A stretch of 64,000 nucleotides of DNA from Euclidia mi (lineage: Eukaryota; Arthropoda; Insecta; Lepidoptera; Erebidae). The stretch lies in assembly GCA_944739405.2 (NCBI GenBank), contig OX123182.2:90140051-90204050 (forward strand). The letters run 5' to 3'. Under the pieces are notes generated by a model. It had not been told where the DNA came from. It saw only the letters and a program-made list of their open reading frames with translations, and searched no databases. The translations under genes and the position numbers were made by a program. This document shows positions 19,317-31,195 of this stretch, piece by piece; the stretch's first letter is position 1; every line of letters begins with the position of its first letter.

Positions 19317-19438
19317 GCATTTATTTTATAGCGTAGGTACTACTTTTATCATAAGTTAGACTCTATTTATACACTTATCATGTTAATCAATTAACTCATT
19401 TTAAAAGCATTCCATTAACTTTCATTTGTATCAATTAT
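19317..19438 (+). mobile_element. BEL-1 region after env (copy 1), LTR missing
   Basis: Identical to 29,051-29,172, the stretch between env and the 3' LTR. Here it diverges at TATCAATTATTA and the 3' LTR is absent, so this copy of BEL-1 is 3' truncated. Confidence 0.8.
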
Positions 19439-19950
19439 TACGAATTTATAGCTAAGGCCTTAGGCACAAAGTGAATGGTGTAGTGTTGTTTAATTAATAG
19501 GTTTTTATTTGTTTGTATGGTAGGACGAATGAATAAAAGTTTCTTATTTAAAAATAAAAGTGAGTGCAAACGCTTTCCTTCCGGCTTGGGTTTAGATTTC
19601 AAGGTTGAGTGTTCAGTTAAGCTAGAAATATAACCCTAAATGCTGCAATATTTCTTTCAAACGATTAATATTAATACGTTTATCAGAATATGTTAATAGT
19701 TTAGTACATATGTAAAAAGGTAACACGGTAATTAATTACTGGCCAAAATGAGAGAGAGAGGGTCTTGTTGTTTAACTATGAAGGAGGCATAGGTTCCGCA
19801 ATGGGTAGGCTACAATAGGCTGATGATTTCCGCACAATTACATTAAAAAATCGAACACTCAACATAACCACAAAATAATTTAGTATTAAAATATAATATT
19901 TCGCGGATTAAATTAGCGACACCCAACGTACAAAAACACACGTAAACGTT
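19439..19950. other. Unassigned stretch between BEL-1 and BEL-2
   Basis: AT-rich non-coding DNA with a GAGAGAGAGAG run near 19,750. No terminal structure is recognised. It is the left flank of BEL-2, ending ACGTT at the LTR edge. Confidence 0.4.
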
Positions 19951-20559
19951 TGTCTAGAGTTTGAGCTGAGATCGGGTAAGGTTTACAGAGATCAGTGGAA
20001 GCGATTAATTCATCCAGTCTCAGCCCAAGGCAAAGGTCCAACATACACTGCGGTAGCACAGCGAATGAATATAAATTCTAATATTAATAAAATGTCTTAC
20101 CAAATATCTCCTGGTGATGTTCTTGAGTGGAGTCCTGGAGGCAAGCTAGACACAAACGAGACTAAATTGGCCAATATTAGCAAGTGAATTATCTTTACTT
20201 TACCAGACTCCAACGCAGCGTTTTCAATCAGCAAATTCGTCCGGCACCAACCACGTGCATCGGATTCAAGTTTGACAATGTTCGTTAAAATACTATTTTT
20301 ATCACAATTAACCGGTGCCAGTTATTGATCAAGGAAGTGGCAATCAAACGGGTTCTAAATACAAGATCAAAACGCTCACAAAACGAAATCTATCCAGAGC
20401 TAGGTTTTTTCGCTGACCGCGGGAAACGACAAAGAACCAAAGTAAGTGAATGACAGTTCAGTGTGACCATTGTCAGAAATTTTCAATAGACTAAACAAAA
20501 TGTTACTCAATTGATCTAATCGATTTGACTTATAATAAAAACTAATTCTATTTCAAACA
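19951..20559 (-). mobile_element. BEL-2 3' LTR (609 bp)
   Basis: On the minus strand it reads TGTTTGAAATAG...CTCTAGACA, with TG...CA ends, and is repeated at 26,861-27,482. By eye the two differ by about eight substitutions and two indels (10 bp and 4 bp), so BEL-2 is fairly young. A purine-rich tract on the minus strand (GGGGCGGGTGGA) lies directly inside, as expected of a polypurine tract. The left flank ACGTT does not match the right flank of the other LTR (GCATT). Confidence 0.92.
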
Positions 20560-20590
20560 TCCACCCGCCCCGGACCGGCCTACCGGTCCG

Positions 20591-23071
20591 CTAATCGGTT
20601 GGTAGACGTGACAATGTTGCAACCGCTCTCCTCAGAATCGAACCGTCCACCAAGACCTCAGCAAATCGGGGAACTCCATCAGCCCCAGTTACCAAATGAA
20701 GGATGCGCCCCCTGCGCCATCTGAGTGGCGGAAGGTTAGCCTCCTTGATCAAAACGAGGTCACCAATCTTGGGTGGATCGGTCTTGTCGGTCCACTTAAC
20801 GCGTTGCTGGAGTATGTGCAAATATTCCAAGTTCCAGCGTTTCCAAAAGCTCTGAGTAATCTGGCGTACCAATTCAAAACGCGAGAGACGACCAGGTCTC
20901 GTATCAATATAGGGGTACTCAGGCAAGGCGACAAGTGGGCGACCAATCAAAAAATGGCCCGGCGTAAGGGCCTCCAAATCATTCGGATCTGAGGAGATCG
21001 GGCACAATGGCCGAGAGTTCAAAACGGCCTCAATCTTACAAAACACAGTTGCGAGTTCCTCAAATGTAAGGACAGATTCACCGATTGTCCTGCGCAAGTG
21101 TGTTTTGGCCGATTTTACGGCGGCCTCAAATATACCACCCCAGTGTGGACAATTTGGTGGGGAAAACAACCAATTTATCCCACGTCGGGCAAGCCTATCA
21201 CCTATATCAGCTTTGTTGGTTTCAAGAAAATTAACAACATCATTCAGATAATTATAAGTGCCCTTGAAGTTAGTGCCGCAGTCAGAACGGATCAAGGAAG
21301 GCAGCCCTCTGCGGGATACAAATCTGTCAAATGTGGCTACAAACGCCTCGGTCGTAAGCGAGGAGACCAGTTCTAAGTGTACGGCCTTTGTGGAAAGACA
21401 AACAAAAACACACAAGTAGGCCTTGACAGTCTTGCTGTTTCGAAGTGTCGACGTTTTCACCAAAAAAGGACCAGCGAAGTCCGTGCCAACACCGTCAAAC
21501 GTCCTGCTTTCAGTTACGCGATCTGCCGGTAAGTCCCCCATCAAGGGCTGCATGGTAGAAGCCTTGAGCTTATAGCAAGGGATGCAGCGAAAGACTACAC
21601 TCCGAATAATTCTTCGGGCAGACAAAATCCAAAACTCGCGTTGCAAAATGGCCAACAAGGCATTACAACCAGCATGCGAATTTTTAAGGTGACGGTCAGT
21701 TACCAACAAGCGTACCAAATGACCGTCCTTAGGTAACAAAAGGGGGTGACGAGCCCCGTAAGGGAGGTTGGCGTTCTTGAGACGCCCTCCAACGCGCAAG
21801 AGACCCGTTTCGTCCAAAAAGGGGTTCAATTTAGATACAGCTCCCGACAATTTCGATTTCCCCGACTTGAGGATAGCAATCTCCCTTTCAAAATGCGCCA
21901 ATTGCACAGAACGAACCCAAAAGGTGAGGGACTCCTGTCGTTCCTGTGGTGAGAGAAACGGTGTCAGTCGTTTCTGTTGTGGGTGCCTAAAATTAAAAAC
22001 AAAACGCTTTATCCAAGCAGTGACACCTAACAACTTGTCGAGGGAGCTGTAACGATTCAACGAAAAATCGGGGTCGAAGGCGCATTCCACCTTCTCAAGA
22101 GCGAGTGTTCGTAGACCCGGCAAATTAGAAGTATTCAAAACTGGCGTTCGAGGCCAATCAATTTCTGGTCGACTCAACAATTCCGGACCCCACCACAGCG
22201 AATGACCTATCAAACTAGGCGTCAAGCATCCGCGCGAGGCACAATCAGCGGGGTTGAGCTCACCTGGCACGTGTCTCCAAACAAGTTTGACTTCGGATTT
22301 CTGGATTTGGGAAACGCGATTAGCGACAAATACCTCCAAAGTGTGGATAGAAGCCTTCAACCAACAAAGAACAATTTGGCTGTCTGTCCAGGCGTAGGTC
22401 CCATTAATGCAAATGCTTTTACCCAAAGTACTGGACACGTGGTTCAACAAGCGTAAAAGAAGGGCTGCTCCCGAGAGCTCCAATTTTGGAATGGTCAGAG
22501 ATGTCCGAAGGGGTGCCACCTTGCTCTTTGCCATGATCAGGGAAACCCACACCTGACCTGAGGCACTAACTGTGCGCAAGTACACCACGGCGGCGTGACC
22601 ACGTTCCGAGGCGTCACAAAACCCGTGAAGGGTGGCCTTGTACTTCCCGGGAGGAAGGATGGGACGAGGCAAGGAGATCTCGTTGACGGCAGGAAGTGAG
22701 GATACAAAAGAGGTCCATTCCTCAACAAGAGTGCCGTGCAGAGGTTCGTCCCAGGTCAATCCTGCTGTCCAAAGCTTCTGCAAGAAGCATTTTGCCCAAA
22801 ATATAATTGGACAGATCCAACCGTTCGGATCAAAGGTTCTGGCGACAGTAGACAATACGAGACGTTTAGTCCAAGAACACGGCAATTTCAAGTCTACGTT
22901 ATATGTAAAGATGTCTTGGACTGGTCTGTACTGAACGCCGAGAACAGCCATCATGGCGGGGTTGTCAACAATCTCAAACAAATGTGGATCTTGCTGATGA
23001 TCCTCTGGCAAGCCTTCCAAAAGCGCTGGCGAGTTGGAAATCCATTTGCGCAACTCATAACCAGCGGAGGC
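20591..23071 (-). pseudogene. pol: BEL-2 pol: end of reverse transcriptase, RNase H and integrase
   Basis: One open frame of about 820 codons in the same frame as gag, protease and reverse transcriptase. RNase H: LHGFCDASERGHAAVVYLR, KLELSGAALLLRLL, YAWTDSQIVLCWL, NPADCASRG. Integrase: zinc region with HLKNSHAGCNALLAI and CIPCYK, then a core with GTDFAGPF, IRSDCGTNFKG and GGIFEAAVKSAK (D, D, E). The BEL-type tail has LTPGHFLIGRPL, WKRWNLEYLHIL and GDLVLIKEANLPP. All catalytic residues appear present. It is separated from reverse transcriptase only by an in-frame TAA at 23,072-23,074. Confidence 0.92.
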
Positions 23072-23839
23072 TTAAATACCTATCAATTCGTCCCGCAGGA
23101 GGATCGCCTCGTCCGCTGTGGAGGCGCCCGAGCAAATGTCATCGACGTAAATATCGTCCTTCAAGATGGCGGAGGCTCTTGGGAAACGTAGGCCTTCGCG
23201 GTCTGCGAGCTCCCAAAGAGAACGTATTGCCCTTAACCTTGACCTTAACCCGTACGTATTTGTATTGAGCTCGTAGACGACCATGGGATCGCGAGGAGAC
23301 TCTCTCCAAAGGATCAGCTGGAAGCGACGGTCATCAGGGTGGATAATCGTCTGCCTGAACATCATTTTTATGTCGGCCACAAAGACAACATGATGTCGTC
23401 GGAAGCTGGTGATGACGTCACAAAGGTCCTTGACCAACTTGGGACCAGAATGCAAGCACTGGTTCAAGGATACGCCTGTTGAAGTCTGCGCAGAACCATC
23501 AAACACTGTGCGCAGCTTGCCAGTCGATGGCTTCAATACCGCATGATGCGGGAGAAAGTAATGCTCCACCGAACGCCAATCCAAATTTGACACAGACATG
23601 TGTCCCAACTGTTCATATCCCCTCATGAACTCAATGTACTTCTGTCTGAGCTCCGGATCACGACCCATGCGGCGCTCCATGGCCAACAACCTCTTTTCGG
23701 CTAAAGGTCGTGACTCACCAAGCGGAGGCCGAACAGACAGGAAGGGTAGCCTCGTAATAATCCGACCAGAACGGAGTCGACCAGTGTTGTTCTGGAAGAA
23801 CAGCTCGCACTCCTCATGTTCTGGATTCAAACGGGCAGC
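23072..23839 (-). pseudogene. pol: BEL-2 reverse transcriptase segment
   Basis: Reverse transcriptase with HYFLPHHAVLKPSTGKLRTV at the start of the fingers, FVADIKMMFRQ (first catalytic Asp) and the IYVDDICSG box at about 23,138-23,149. The stretch YGLRSRLRAIRSLW, just before the YVDD region, looks locally scrambled compared with the usual BEL spacing, suggesting a small compensated indel. The frame is closed by TAA upstream (23,840-23,842) and TAA downstream (23,072-23,074); the reading frame itself is continuous with both neighbours. Confidence 0.9.
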
Positions 23840-24475
23840 TTAAGGGGGCTCCTCTATCTCCCAAAACCTCTGAACCGCATCAGAGAGAGCGGAGCCTACA
23901 GCTAACAAATTGTCAAGTTCAGGTGGAGGGGGGTCCCTAGGTACAGGTCCCATCAAAGCAAATCCAAATATGGTCGGGATGGCAGTCAAACCATTTGGCA
24001 CCAAGACCCTTTTCCCACCAATCAAAATTCCACCGAGGACATCAGAGCCAATCAACAAGTCGATTTGTCCCGGTGTGTCAAATTTGGGGTCTGCCAGTTC
24101 CAATCCCGATGTCAAATTCACCACAGCAGCAGGTAGCTGCTTCTGTGGATGCATACCCAAAATATTCTTCAACACAATAGCCGAGGTTTTAATCCTCGGG
24201 TGTGAAGATTCAACAGGGCCAAACAAAACCTTAACTTGCCCTTCAACATTAGAGGCTACATCACCTATGCCCCGTATACAATTTGGAAAAGAGCCCATAT
24301 TTAATTTAACCTGCCCTACCAAATAAGTGGAAACAATGCAACCTTGTGAACCTGTGTCCAATATAGCACGGACAACAACAGAGGTCCCCGTGGGTCCCCA
24401 GACCCTAACAGCAACCGTTGGTAGGATAACGGTCTCAATGGGGGAGGTTGGCGTTATAGGGCAGGGATCAATGAC
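23840..24475 (-). pseudogene. pol: BEL-2 aspartic protease segment
   Basis: Retroviral-type protease with active site ILDTGSQGCIV at about 24,340-24,366 and flap/core region IDLLIGSDVLGGIL. It reads in the same frame as gag, directly after the gag TAG, with no Met needed: the frame is open from 24,475. It ends at TAA (23,840-23,842) before reverse transcriptase. Whether the TAG is natural readthrough or decay is discussed in the findings. Confidence 0.88.
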
Positions 24476-26110
24476 CTATTGTTGCCTGGGCGGCGACCGT
24501 TGGCCAGGACCAGGCAAATCAAAATGAGGGTGCGGCTTGAAGTCCTCAAAAGCGCGATGACTCGATCCGCGCGCCATCTGTGGGGGGTCATAATGACGCA
24601 CCCACCCAAAACGAGGTGGGCGCGAGTCAAGGCGGGGACGCTCCGCCAAAGGAGGGGAATACCTGGGGCAGCAGTCATGGTGCTGGTGACGTTGCGCGGC
24701 ACATTCAGGTGCGCGAGAGAGAGGAGGCGTGCGCACGCTACGGTTCTCCAAGCGGGGTGAGTGGCGATCAATTGAGCGAGGCGACTCTCGGCTACGCGCC
24801 GGTGAGCCTCGGCTGCCACCTTCAAAACACCCGCCCGTGCGCGGCGTCGGCTGGTTGGACAAGCGGCCAACCTCTCTGGCATTCATACAGAGAATGTCCA
24901 AATGCTGTCCTCCACAGTGAGGACAGGGGCGAGAGTTTGGGCAGTCTCGCTGGTAGTGGGACCCCAAACAAGAGAAGCAAAGGCGGCGGGCATTCGCGAT
25001 GCGCCTACGAGAGGCGACATGAAAGTCCAAGAATGCCCTACAACTGGTCGTTCTGTGCCCCGTGACCTTGCAGTAGGAGCACTCCGCTGGGCTCTGCGTG
25101 ACCGCAACGCGAGGAGGGCGCCGGTCAACATTGGCTCGGGTGTGAACGCGAGCCTGCTCCTTGACCTTGGGCGGCTGCGACTTAGCCGGCGTGTCACCAC
25201 CGGAGTTGTCCAAGACCCGGCACTCATCCTCCAGGAACTTCTCCAGGTCAGCAAAGGGGGGCAGATGGGTCGCGCTATCCCCACCAAAGCGCTGTTCAAA
25301 ACGCGACCTCAGGTCGGCAGGCAGCTTTTTAAGGACAATGTGCACCAATAGATAGGACCATTGGTCCACGGGCAGGACAAGGCACTTAAGTGCGTTGATG
25401 GCCACCAAAAGCGGGTTCAAAAGTTGGGTGCGCAACCCAGAGACCCGGGTGAGCGTCGGCAAACCCAAAGTCTGCTCGATGTGCGTGTCGGCGAGGCCAC
25501 GCTTATTATGGTACCTACGGGTAATTAGGTCCCGAGCCATCTGGTACGCCTCGTCAGACACGGGCAGATGCTGGATGAGGCCCTTAGCCTCCCCATCCAT
25601 AACCGACATTAGATAGGCCAACTTTTGTGCCGGCCGAAGGTCAGCCCTATCATTGACTAGGCTGTCGAACAAATTAATGAAGCCTAGGTAGCTTTCTAGG
25701 CAGCCATCAAAATGGGGGAGGTCCAAAGTAGGGAGCCTACTCACCAGCCCCGGTGCTGACCTAGGAAGCTCCTGCTTCAGGCCGGGTTGCCCTTCCCTAT
25801 CGGCAACTAGTTGTCTCGCAGTATTGGAGACAGCATCATACAGGTCTAAGACCTGGGCATAGTCTTCGCTGACCTTATTTCGCTGGTCAGCGGTGAAATC
25901 ATTGATTGACTTTTCAAGACAGCAAGTGCTGAAAGTGCGGAATTGCTGTTCCACACTTGCCAGGCGATCGTCAATCCGCTCGTACCTTTGTAGTAAGGCC
26001 TGCTGGCGATCAGGCCGGTTCACTAAGGCACTGGCCGAGGCAAACCAGCGCAAATCTGATGCAATGGCACCAGCAGCCGCACGCAAGTCCTTGATAGCTG
26101 ACATAATCAA
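24476..26110 (-). CDS. gag: BEL-2 gag polyprotein
   Basis: A 544-codon frame. Residues ~1-110 are helical and probably coiled; ~125-240 hold the BEL gag domain often annotated DUF1759 (LPTLDLPHFDG, KLAYLMSVMDGEAKG, LITRRYHNKR). Three zinc knuckles lie at ~341-405: CSYCKVTGHRTTSC, CFSCLGSHYQRDC and CPHCGGQHLDILC. The C-terminal ~130 residues are Arg/Pro/Ser-rich and disordered. The start may be MIMSAIK or the second Met two codons later. It ends in CAA-CAA-TAG; protease follows in the same frame. The gag frame itself is intact. Confidence 0.92.
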   Translation of the reverse strand: MIMSAIKDLRAAAGAIASDLRWFASASALVNRPDRQQALLQRYERIDDRLASVEQQFRTFSTCCLEKSINDFTADQRNKVSEDYAQVLDLYDAVSNTARQLVADREGQPGLKQELPRSAPGLVSRLPTLDLPHFDGCLESYLGFINLFDSLVNDRADLRPAQKLAYLMSVMDGEAKGLIQHLPVSDEAYQMARDLITRRYHNKRGLADTHIEQTLGLPTLTRVSGLRTQLLNPLLVAINALKCLVLPVDQWSYLLVHIVLKKLPADLRSRFEQRFGGDSATHLPPFADLEKFLEDECRVLDNSGGDTPAKSQPPKVKEQARVHTRANVDRRPPRVAVTQSPAECSYCKVTGHRTTSCRAFLDFHVASRRRIANARRLCFSCLGSHYQRDCPNSRPCPHCGGQHLDILCMNAREVGRLSNQPTPRTGGCFEGGSRGSPARSRESPRSIDRHSPRLENRSVRTPPLSRAPECAAQRHQHHDCCPRYSPPLAERPRLDSRPPRFGWVRHYDPPQMARGSSHRAFEDFKPHPHFDLPGPGQRSPPRQQ

Positions 26111-26860
26111 AATTCAAAAGAGCCCGGACAAGCGTTAAATAAAATTAACAATCAAAACTTAATTTTTCTTAATTCTTTGAAACCAACAAAGTATTAGCCT
26201 GTTTACTGCAAGTGCAGGCAAGTGACAGGTATCTACTGTCCAACAAAATTAATAATTTCAATATATATTGACACAAAACAAAGGCAAAGTTATCAAAGTT
26301 GAACCTTCGAATAAGTTAATTAAAGTTAAATATTCAAATAAATTAACAAATTACTTGCAACAGACAGACTGGCTGTATTATTTGAGATATACAATAGTAA
26401 GTAAGCACAGAATATGTGTTACCTAACAATATTATCTTTATATTATAACAAAACAAAGTTTATTAATGTGACCCGCCCAAGTAGCAAGGTCAAGTTGGTT
26501 GTTATGTTTATGAATATATGCAATAAACTAAATTTATTGATACATACAGCTGTTATGTATCCAAACAAACTGACTTATTAATGCAACAACAAATTTAAGT
26601 TAGATTTTTCAACAATACAAATCAACAATTACTGATTGAGGTTATGTGACAATGTGTTTCAAATTATCTAGGTCAACTTATACAATTAAATATTATGTAT
26701 TTTAGTCAATAACTGACCTGACAAACACTACAATACTGTCTACAAGGTGATAAGATACAAGCTCATACCAATCTGAGTTTATACTCAGTAATGCAACAGC
26801 GGCTAAGATACAAGTTTACAATATAGGCACAGTTAACCACGCTCTTGCTATCAAAAATTA
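26111..26860 (-). mobile_element. BEL-2 5' leader
   Basis: A 750-bp AT-rich region between the 5' LTR and gag on the minus strand. It should hold the primer-binding site next to 26,860, but I could not recognise the matching tRNA. Packaging signals cannot be read by eye. No other feature seen. Confidence 0.75.
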
Positions 26861-27482
26861 TGTCTAGAGTTTGAGCTGAGATCGGGTAAGGTTTACAGAG
26901 ATCAGTGGAAGCGATTAATTCATCCAGTCTCAGCCCAAGGCAAAGGTCCAACATACACTGCGGTAGCACAGCGAATGAATATAAATTCTAATATTAATAT
27001 AATGTCTTACCAAATATCTCCTGGTGATGTTCTTGAGTGGAGTCCTGTAGGCAAGCTAGGCAAGCTAGACACACACGAGACTAAATTGGCCAATATTAGC
27101 AAGTGAATTATCTTTACTTTACCAGACTCCAACGCAGCGTTTTCAATCAGCAAATTCGTCCGGCACCAACCACGTGCATCGGATTCACTCAAGTTTTACA
27201 ATTTTCGTTAAAATACTATTTTTATCACAACTAACCGGTGCCAGTTATTGATCAAGGAAGTGGCAATCAAACGGGTTCTAAATACAAGATCAAAACGCTC
27301 ACAAAACGAAATCTATCCAGAGCTAGGTTTTTTCGCTGACCGCGGGAAACGACAAAGAACCAAAGTGAGTGAATGACAGTTCAGTGTGACCATTGTCAGA
27401 AATTTTCAATAGACTAAACAAAATGTTACTCAATCGATCTAATCGATTTGACTTATAATAAAAACTAATTCTATTTCAAACA
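26861..27482 (-). mobile_element. BEL-2 5' LTR (622 bp)
   Basis: Partner of 19,951-20,559, with TG...CA ends. A TTATAATAAAAACT stretch near 27,452-27,465 is TATA-like or polyadenylation-like on one strand. Its right edge abuts BEL-1 envelope sequence (GCATTCACGAAC). In the other BEL-1 copy the same envelope bases are uninterrupted at 17,744-17,760, giving the empty-site sequence. Confidence 0.92.
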
Positions 27483-29050
27483 GCATTCACGAACACAAAT
27501 CTCCAGACAGCGTCGCGGCCTTATCGACGGTGTAGGATTCCTCGCTAACAGTTTGTTCGGAGTATTAGACTCCAGATTCACCGAACAATATCAGAAAGAT
27601 ATTACGTTACTACGCTACAATCAAAGACACATTACATCATACTGGAAAAATCAAACATCAATAATTGAAGCAGAATATAATTTTCTAAAACGAACGGAAC
27701 AAACAATGAACGAACAACACAAAATGATTACGCAGCACGCACTCACCATGGAAAGCGCCGTGAACAACTTACAATCCACAACCCAAAACATTTCCTTTAT
27801 ATTGAGTGACCGTAGGAGCCATAATAGCAACCAACATGCTCAACAATCTGAAAACTTTACAGAACACCTTGTGGGATACTGTCACGGACATCTATCATGG
27901 CCATTTTAACCCTCATCTCTTGACCCCTTCGCAATTGCAAGATCAGCTGAGTACTATTGCCACTCAGCTATCCAAGGACGTGTCATTGCCTATCAACAAC
28001 ATACATACAGAAATATGGAAAATATACAACTTGCTCAAAGTAAAAGCTCAAATGTTGCCAAAATATTTGATTCTCGAAATCAGGCTTCCTCTCGTTAGTA
28101 GAGATGTTTTTGAGATTTTCCATATACTGCCGATACCGCAAGTAAGAGGAACGGATATGGTGAGCATCAAACCAATATCCCCCTACCTGGCTATAAATCT
28201 GAGAAAGGATACCTACGCCACAATAACCGATGCTAGCTTGCGATCATGTTTATATCAAACAGATGCATAATTGTGTCATTTACAAAAGCCAATTTATCAT
28301 TTTAAAGGTGAAAAAGAATTGTGTCAGACCAAAGAAATGGAATGTGAAACACGAACTACTACCTGTAAAAACAATTGGCTAGAGAGCAGTAGCATAAACA
28401 GCTATGTATATTTTTGTTGCGATCAATGCCCTTTGCGAGTCATATGTGAAGATCAGGGTACCGCACATCAGCTGTCGGGAGCCGGCATTGTCGCCATAGA
28501 TAACGGTTGCATAGTAAAATCAGATCTATTCACCGTGATTGCACATAAACAATTATCGAGTAGATTGAACATACAGCCTGATATTTACGTACCAGTGATT
28601 CCTCCGATCAACAATATAATCAGAATACCCATTCCTGCCATGACTGAATTGAACACGTCACAGATGGATAAGGAGCTAAATGAGATTGGTGAGAAGATTC
28701 AGATCTTGAAAGACAATGCACCGATAATATCAGACAACATCTCCATCCATGGCGTCCACCATTACTCAGTCATTTACATTATCCTCGGGCTTGGAGTAGC
28801 AGCTGGACTGGTATTCGCGTGTCGTCGCATGCGCGCCCGGCGCTTGCCCACGCCGCAGGCGTTCGCCCCCGCAGAGCTGACTGAGACGCCTGCGCCCCTT
28901 ACCCATCATAGTCAGAGTGTACAGTGCGCGAGTGAAAAAGTCATTTATCGCAGTGAATGTGAACAAAGTGACAACAAATCGTGCTGTGATTTAGACGTAT
29001 CGAGTGCGCGTGTACTGAATAAGGCAACGTCGCCTATTTTAGTTCGATAA
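27483..29050 (+). pseudogene. env: BEL-1 envelope fusion protein, broken (copy 2, 5' truncated)
   Basis: Essentially identical to 17,749-19,316 (only a rare difference, such as ACGTCG versus ACATCG near the end). It starts just before the furin-like RQRR and includes the fusion-peptide-like segment, the shared frameshift near 27,800, the shared in-frame TAA at 28,268-28,270, the membrane span and the tail. Its 5' end is replaced by the BEL-2 LTR. Shared lesions show it was copied as DNA after inactivation. Confidence 0.88.
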
Positions 29051-29248
29051 GCATTTATTTTATAGCGTAGGTACTACTTTTATCATAAGTTAGACTCTAT
29101 TTATACACTTATCATGTTAATCAATTAACTCATTTTAAAAGCATTCCATTAACTTTCATTTGTATCAATTATTATTTTCTAGCATTTTTATAATTCAATA
29201 ATTTTTAACTTTTTTGTGTATCATGGTTATTTTCTGTGCCCGAGAGCA
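29051..29248 (+). mobile_element. BEL-1 region between env and 3' LTR
   Basis: AT-rich 3' untranslated segment with no further frame. The first ~122 bp match 19,317-19,438; the rest is present only here. A clear polypurine tract is not obvious immediately before the LTR (CCCGAGAGCA). Confidence 0.65.
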
Positions 29249-29446
29249 TGTACGAGCAAACCCGTACAATTGTCTTGTATAAGTTTTTTGCTGACTATGG
29301 CGTACGATTTCATTGTGACGCATTTACCTTATACAGTGTACTAACATAAGATTCAGTCTCAATAAAACTATCATAGCAAACACATCTCTCTATCATTTCC
29401 ACCGGTTCGCGAGACTCGTTATATCAGCTATCAACTTAGCATTATC
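29249..29446 (+). mobile_element. BEL-1 3' LTR
   Basis: Third copy of the 198-bp LTR, in the correct place after env. It contains TTGTATAAG and CAATAAAAC. Right-hand sequence (ATAGCATCTGAAAGG) differs from that after the other two copies, which fixes the right edge near ATTATC. Confidence 0.75.
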
Positions 29447-30990
29447 ATAGCATCTGAAAGGTGTAAGGTCGCACACCGTACAGTATCTGTAGCGATGTTT
29501 CGTTGTAATAACGTATTTTTGAATGATTTGGTGTTCAAATACCAGAGTAGTAAAATTATTAATAAAATGATTTTGCAGGGATATCTGGGCTGATGAAATA
29601 TGTATTAATAGTATTAATAAATTACGCTTTCTATCATGTGATAATTCCTTTTGTTAGTGCCTTGATTGGCTGGCTTTTTAGTAACATTCGTATCATATCG
29701 CAAAGGGATATGTCTTCCGAATACTGATCGGAGCACCTAGATATATTCCTTACTCGAGCCCTTAAATTCTGCGTACCTATAGCAATCTCAATTTACCGAC
29801 ATTCATTACATTGAGTACAGCCCTCTCTGCTGGCTCCAGATCTTGAAGAAGCGTCTTTTGTGACTATCAGTGTGATACAACTTTTTAGTGGAAATAAAAA
29901 AAAAACTCGTGTTAGTTGATAGAAATGGAAGTCGAGAAGTGACTTTGAATGTAATTAATGATCAATTAGGATACCAAAGTACCTGGTTAACTTCTGTTGT
30001 TTTATAGTCTGTAGATAGTTGCTGTTATTGATCTGAGAGATGGTCAAACAGGCAGTCGGAGGCCACGTAGACAACTATGTGTAGATGTAACATTTTTATA
30101 AACCATAAAGAAAATATCTGCTGCAAAGTAATTTGTTACAGAAATTCATTCATGTTATTTCAAATACTGTCGACATCTGACGTAACAATATTTATTTCAT
30201 AGCGTTTGGAAAAATATTTTATATATTTCGTTTTGCATTTGTGTGATAAAACGCGAGACGTTTCATTATCAGAACACTTCCTAGCAATTACTAGAACTTT
30301 TTGACGTCAACATCCTAAGTATTATGTGGGACTTAGTAGCTGCTAACTATGGAGATAATGCGCAAAGGTATCCGAAAGAGCTTTCACTGTGTAATAGCTT
30401 AGTATTTTAGTGTTAATCCTGCGTATTGCAATGATGCATAACAGATTGTTGATAAGCAGCCCTATTACGCGTTGGCAAGGCTATTGATGAATGACTCGAC
30501 CAAGTACTTTTTCAACCTACGCCATATAGGTATATTACATTGATCAAAATAATATATTCATAATTATAATAATCTAACAAAGTACCGATATCTACTTTCA
30601 ATTTCAATCACCAGTCCAGCAAGAAAATCTCGAAATAAAAAGGAATAAAAGTCCAAACAGAAAATTGTCTAGCTACATTAATTAGGCCCAGCTTACCGCT
30701 AAAAGCGTGCTTAGCGTTTATTTCAATTAACGCCATGTTATGACGTCATGGTGGAAATCGAGCAATATTTTATTTAGAAATAGCCACGTATTGTACGAGT
30801 TTTATGTTAGTAGTTAATCAAGCGGCAATAACGACTGACATCAAAGGTGGTTCATAACTTTTTACTCTATCTACCGGTTTAGCATTGAATTAGAAACGAG
30901 ATTGCTCTCTAAGCGATATTAAAATATACGTGAAACTGTTTCCTGATATGTTTCAGCCAAGATTAAGATCTATTTTACGGTTTCATGTTA
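29447..30990. other. Non-coding stretch
   Basis: 1.5 kb of AT-rich DNA with only short chance frames. I found no transposon ends, SINE boxes or coding signature. Confidence 0.5.
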
Positions 30991-31148
30991 ATCTCTACAT
31001 ATAAAATGTATTATTAGTTATTGGACACAAGAAGCTGTATGAAATATATATGTTTCTTGGGAACCGTAGGAATGCACTAAGAAAGGTTGCCCGAAATTTC
31101 CACAGGATCGAGCAAAAAATGTGGTCATAGCTGCAGGCATTATTTAGT
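30991..31148 (+). mobile_element. Decayed mini-Helitron
   Basis: It begins TCTCTACATATAAAATG after an A and holds GGGAACCGTAGGAATGCACT and CCGAAATTTCCACAGGATCG, closely matching the Helitron at 59,295-59,501. The 3' end reads TTTAG rather than CTAG, so it is degenerate. Confidence 0.55.
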
Positions 31149-31195
31149 AAAATACTTTCCAAAATATAAAAAATAATAAAATTTATAACATAACA

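Noticed and set aside
24580..25065. Plus-strand frames of 138-161 codons opposite BEL-2 gag and protease
   Set aside because: Antisense to recognised gag zinc knuckles and protease; no domain of their own.
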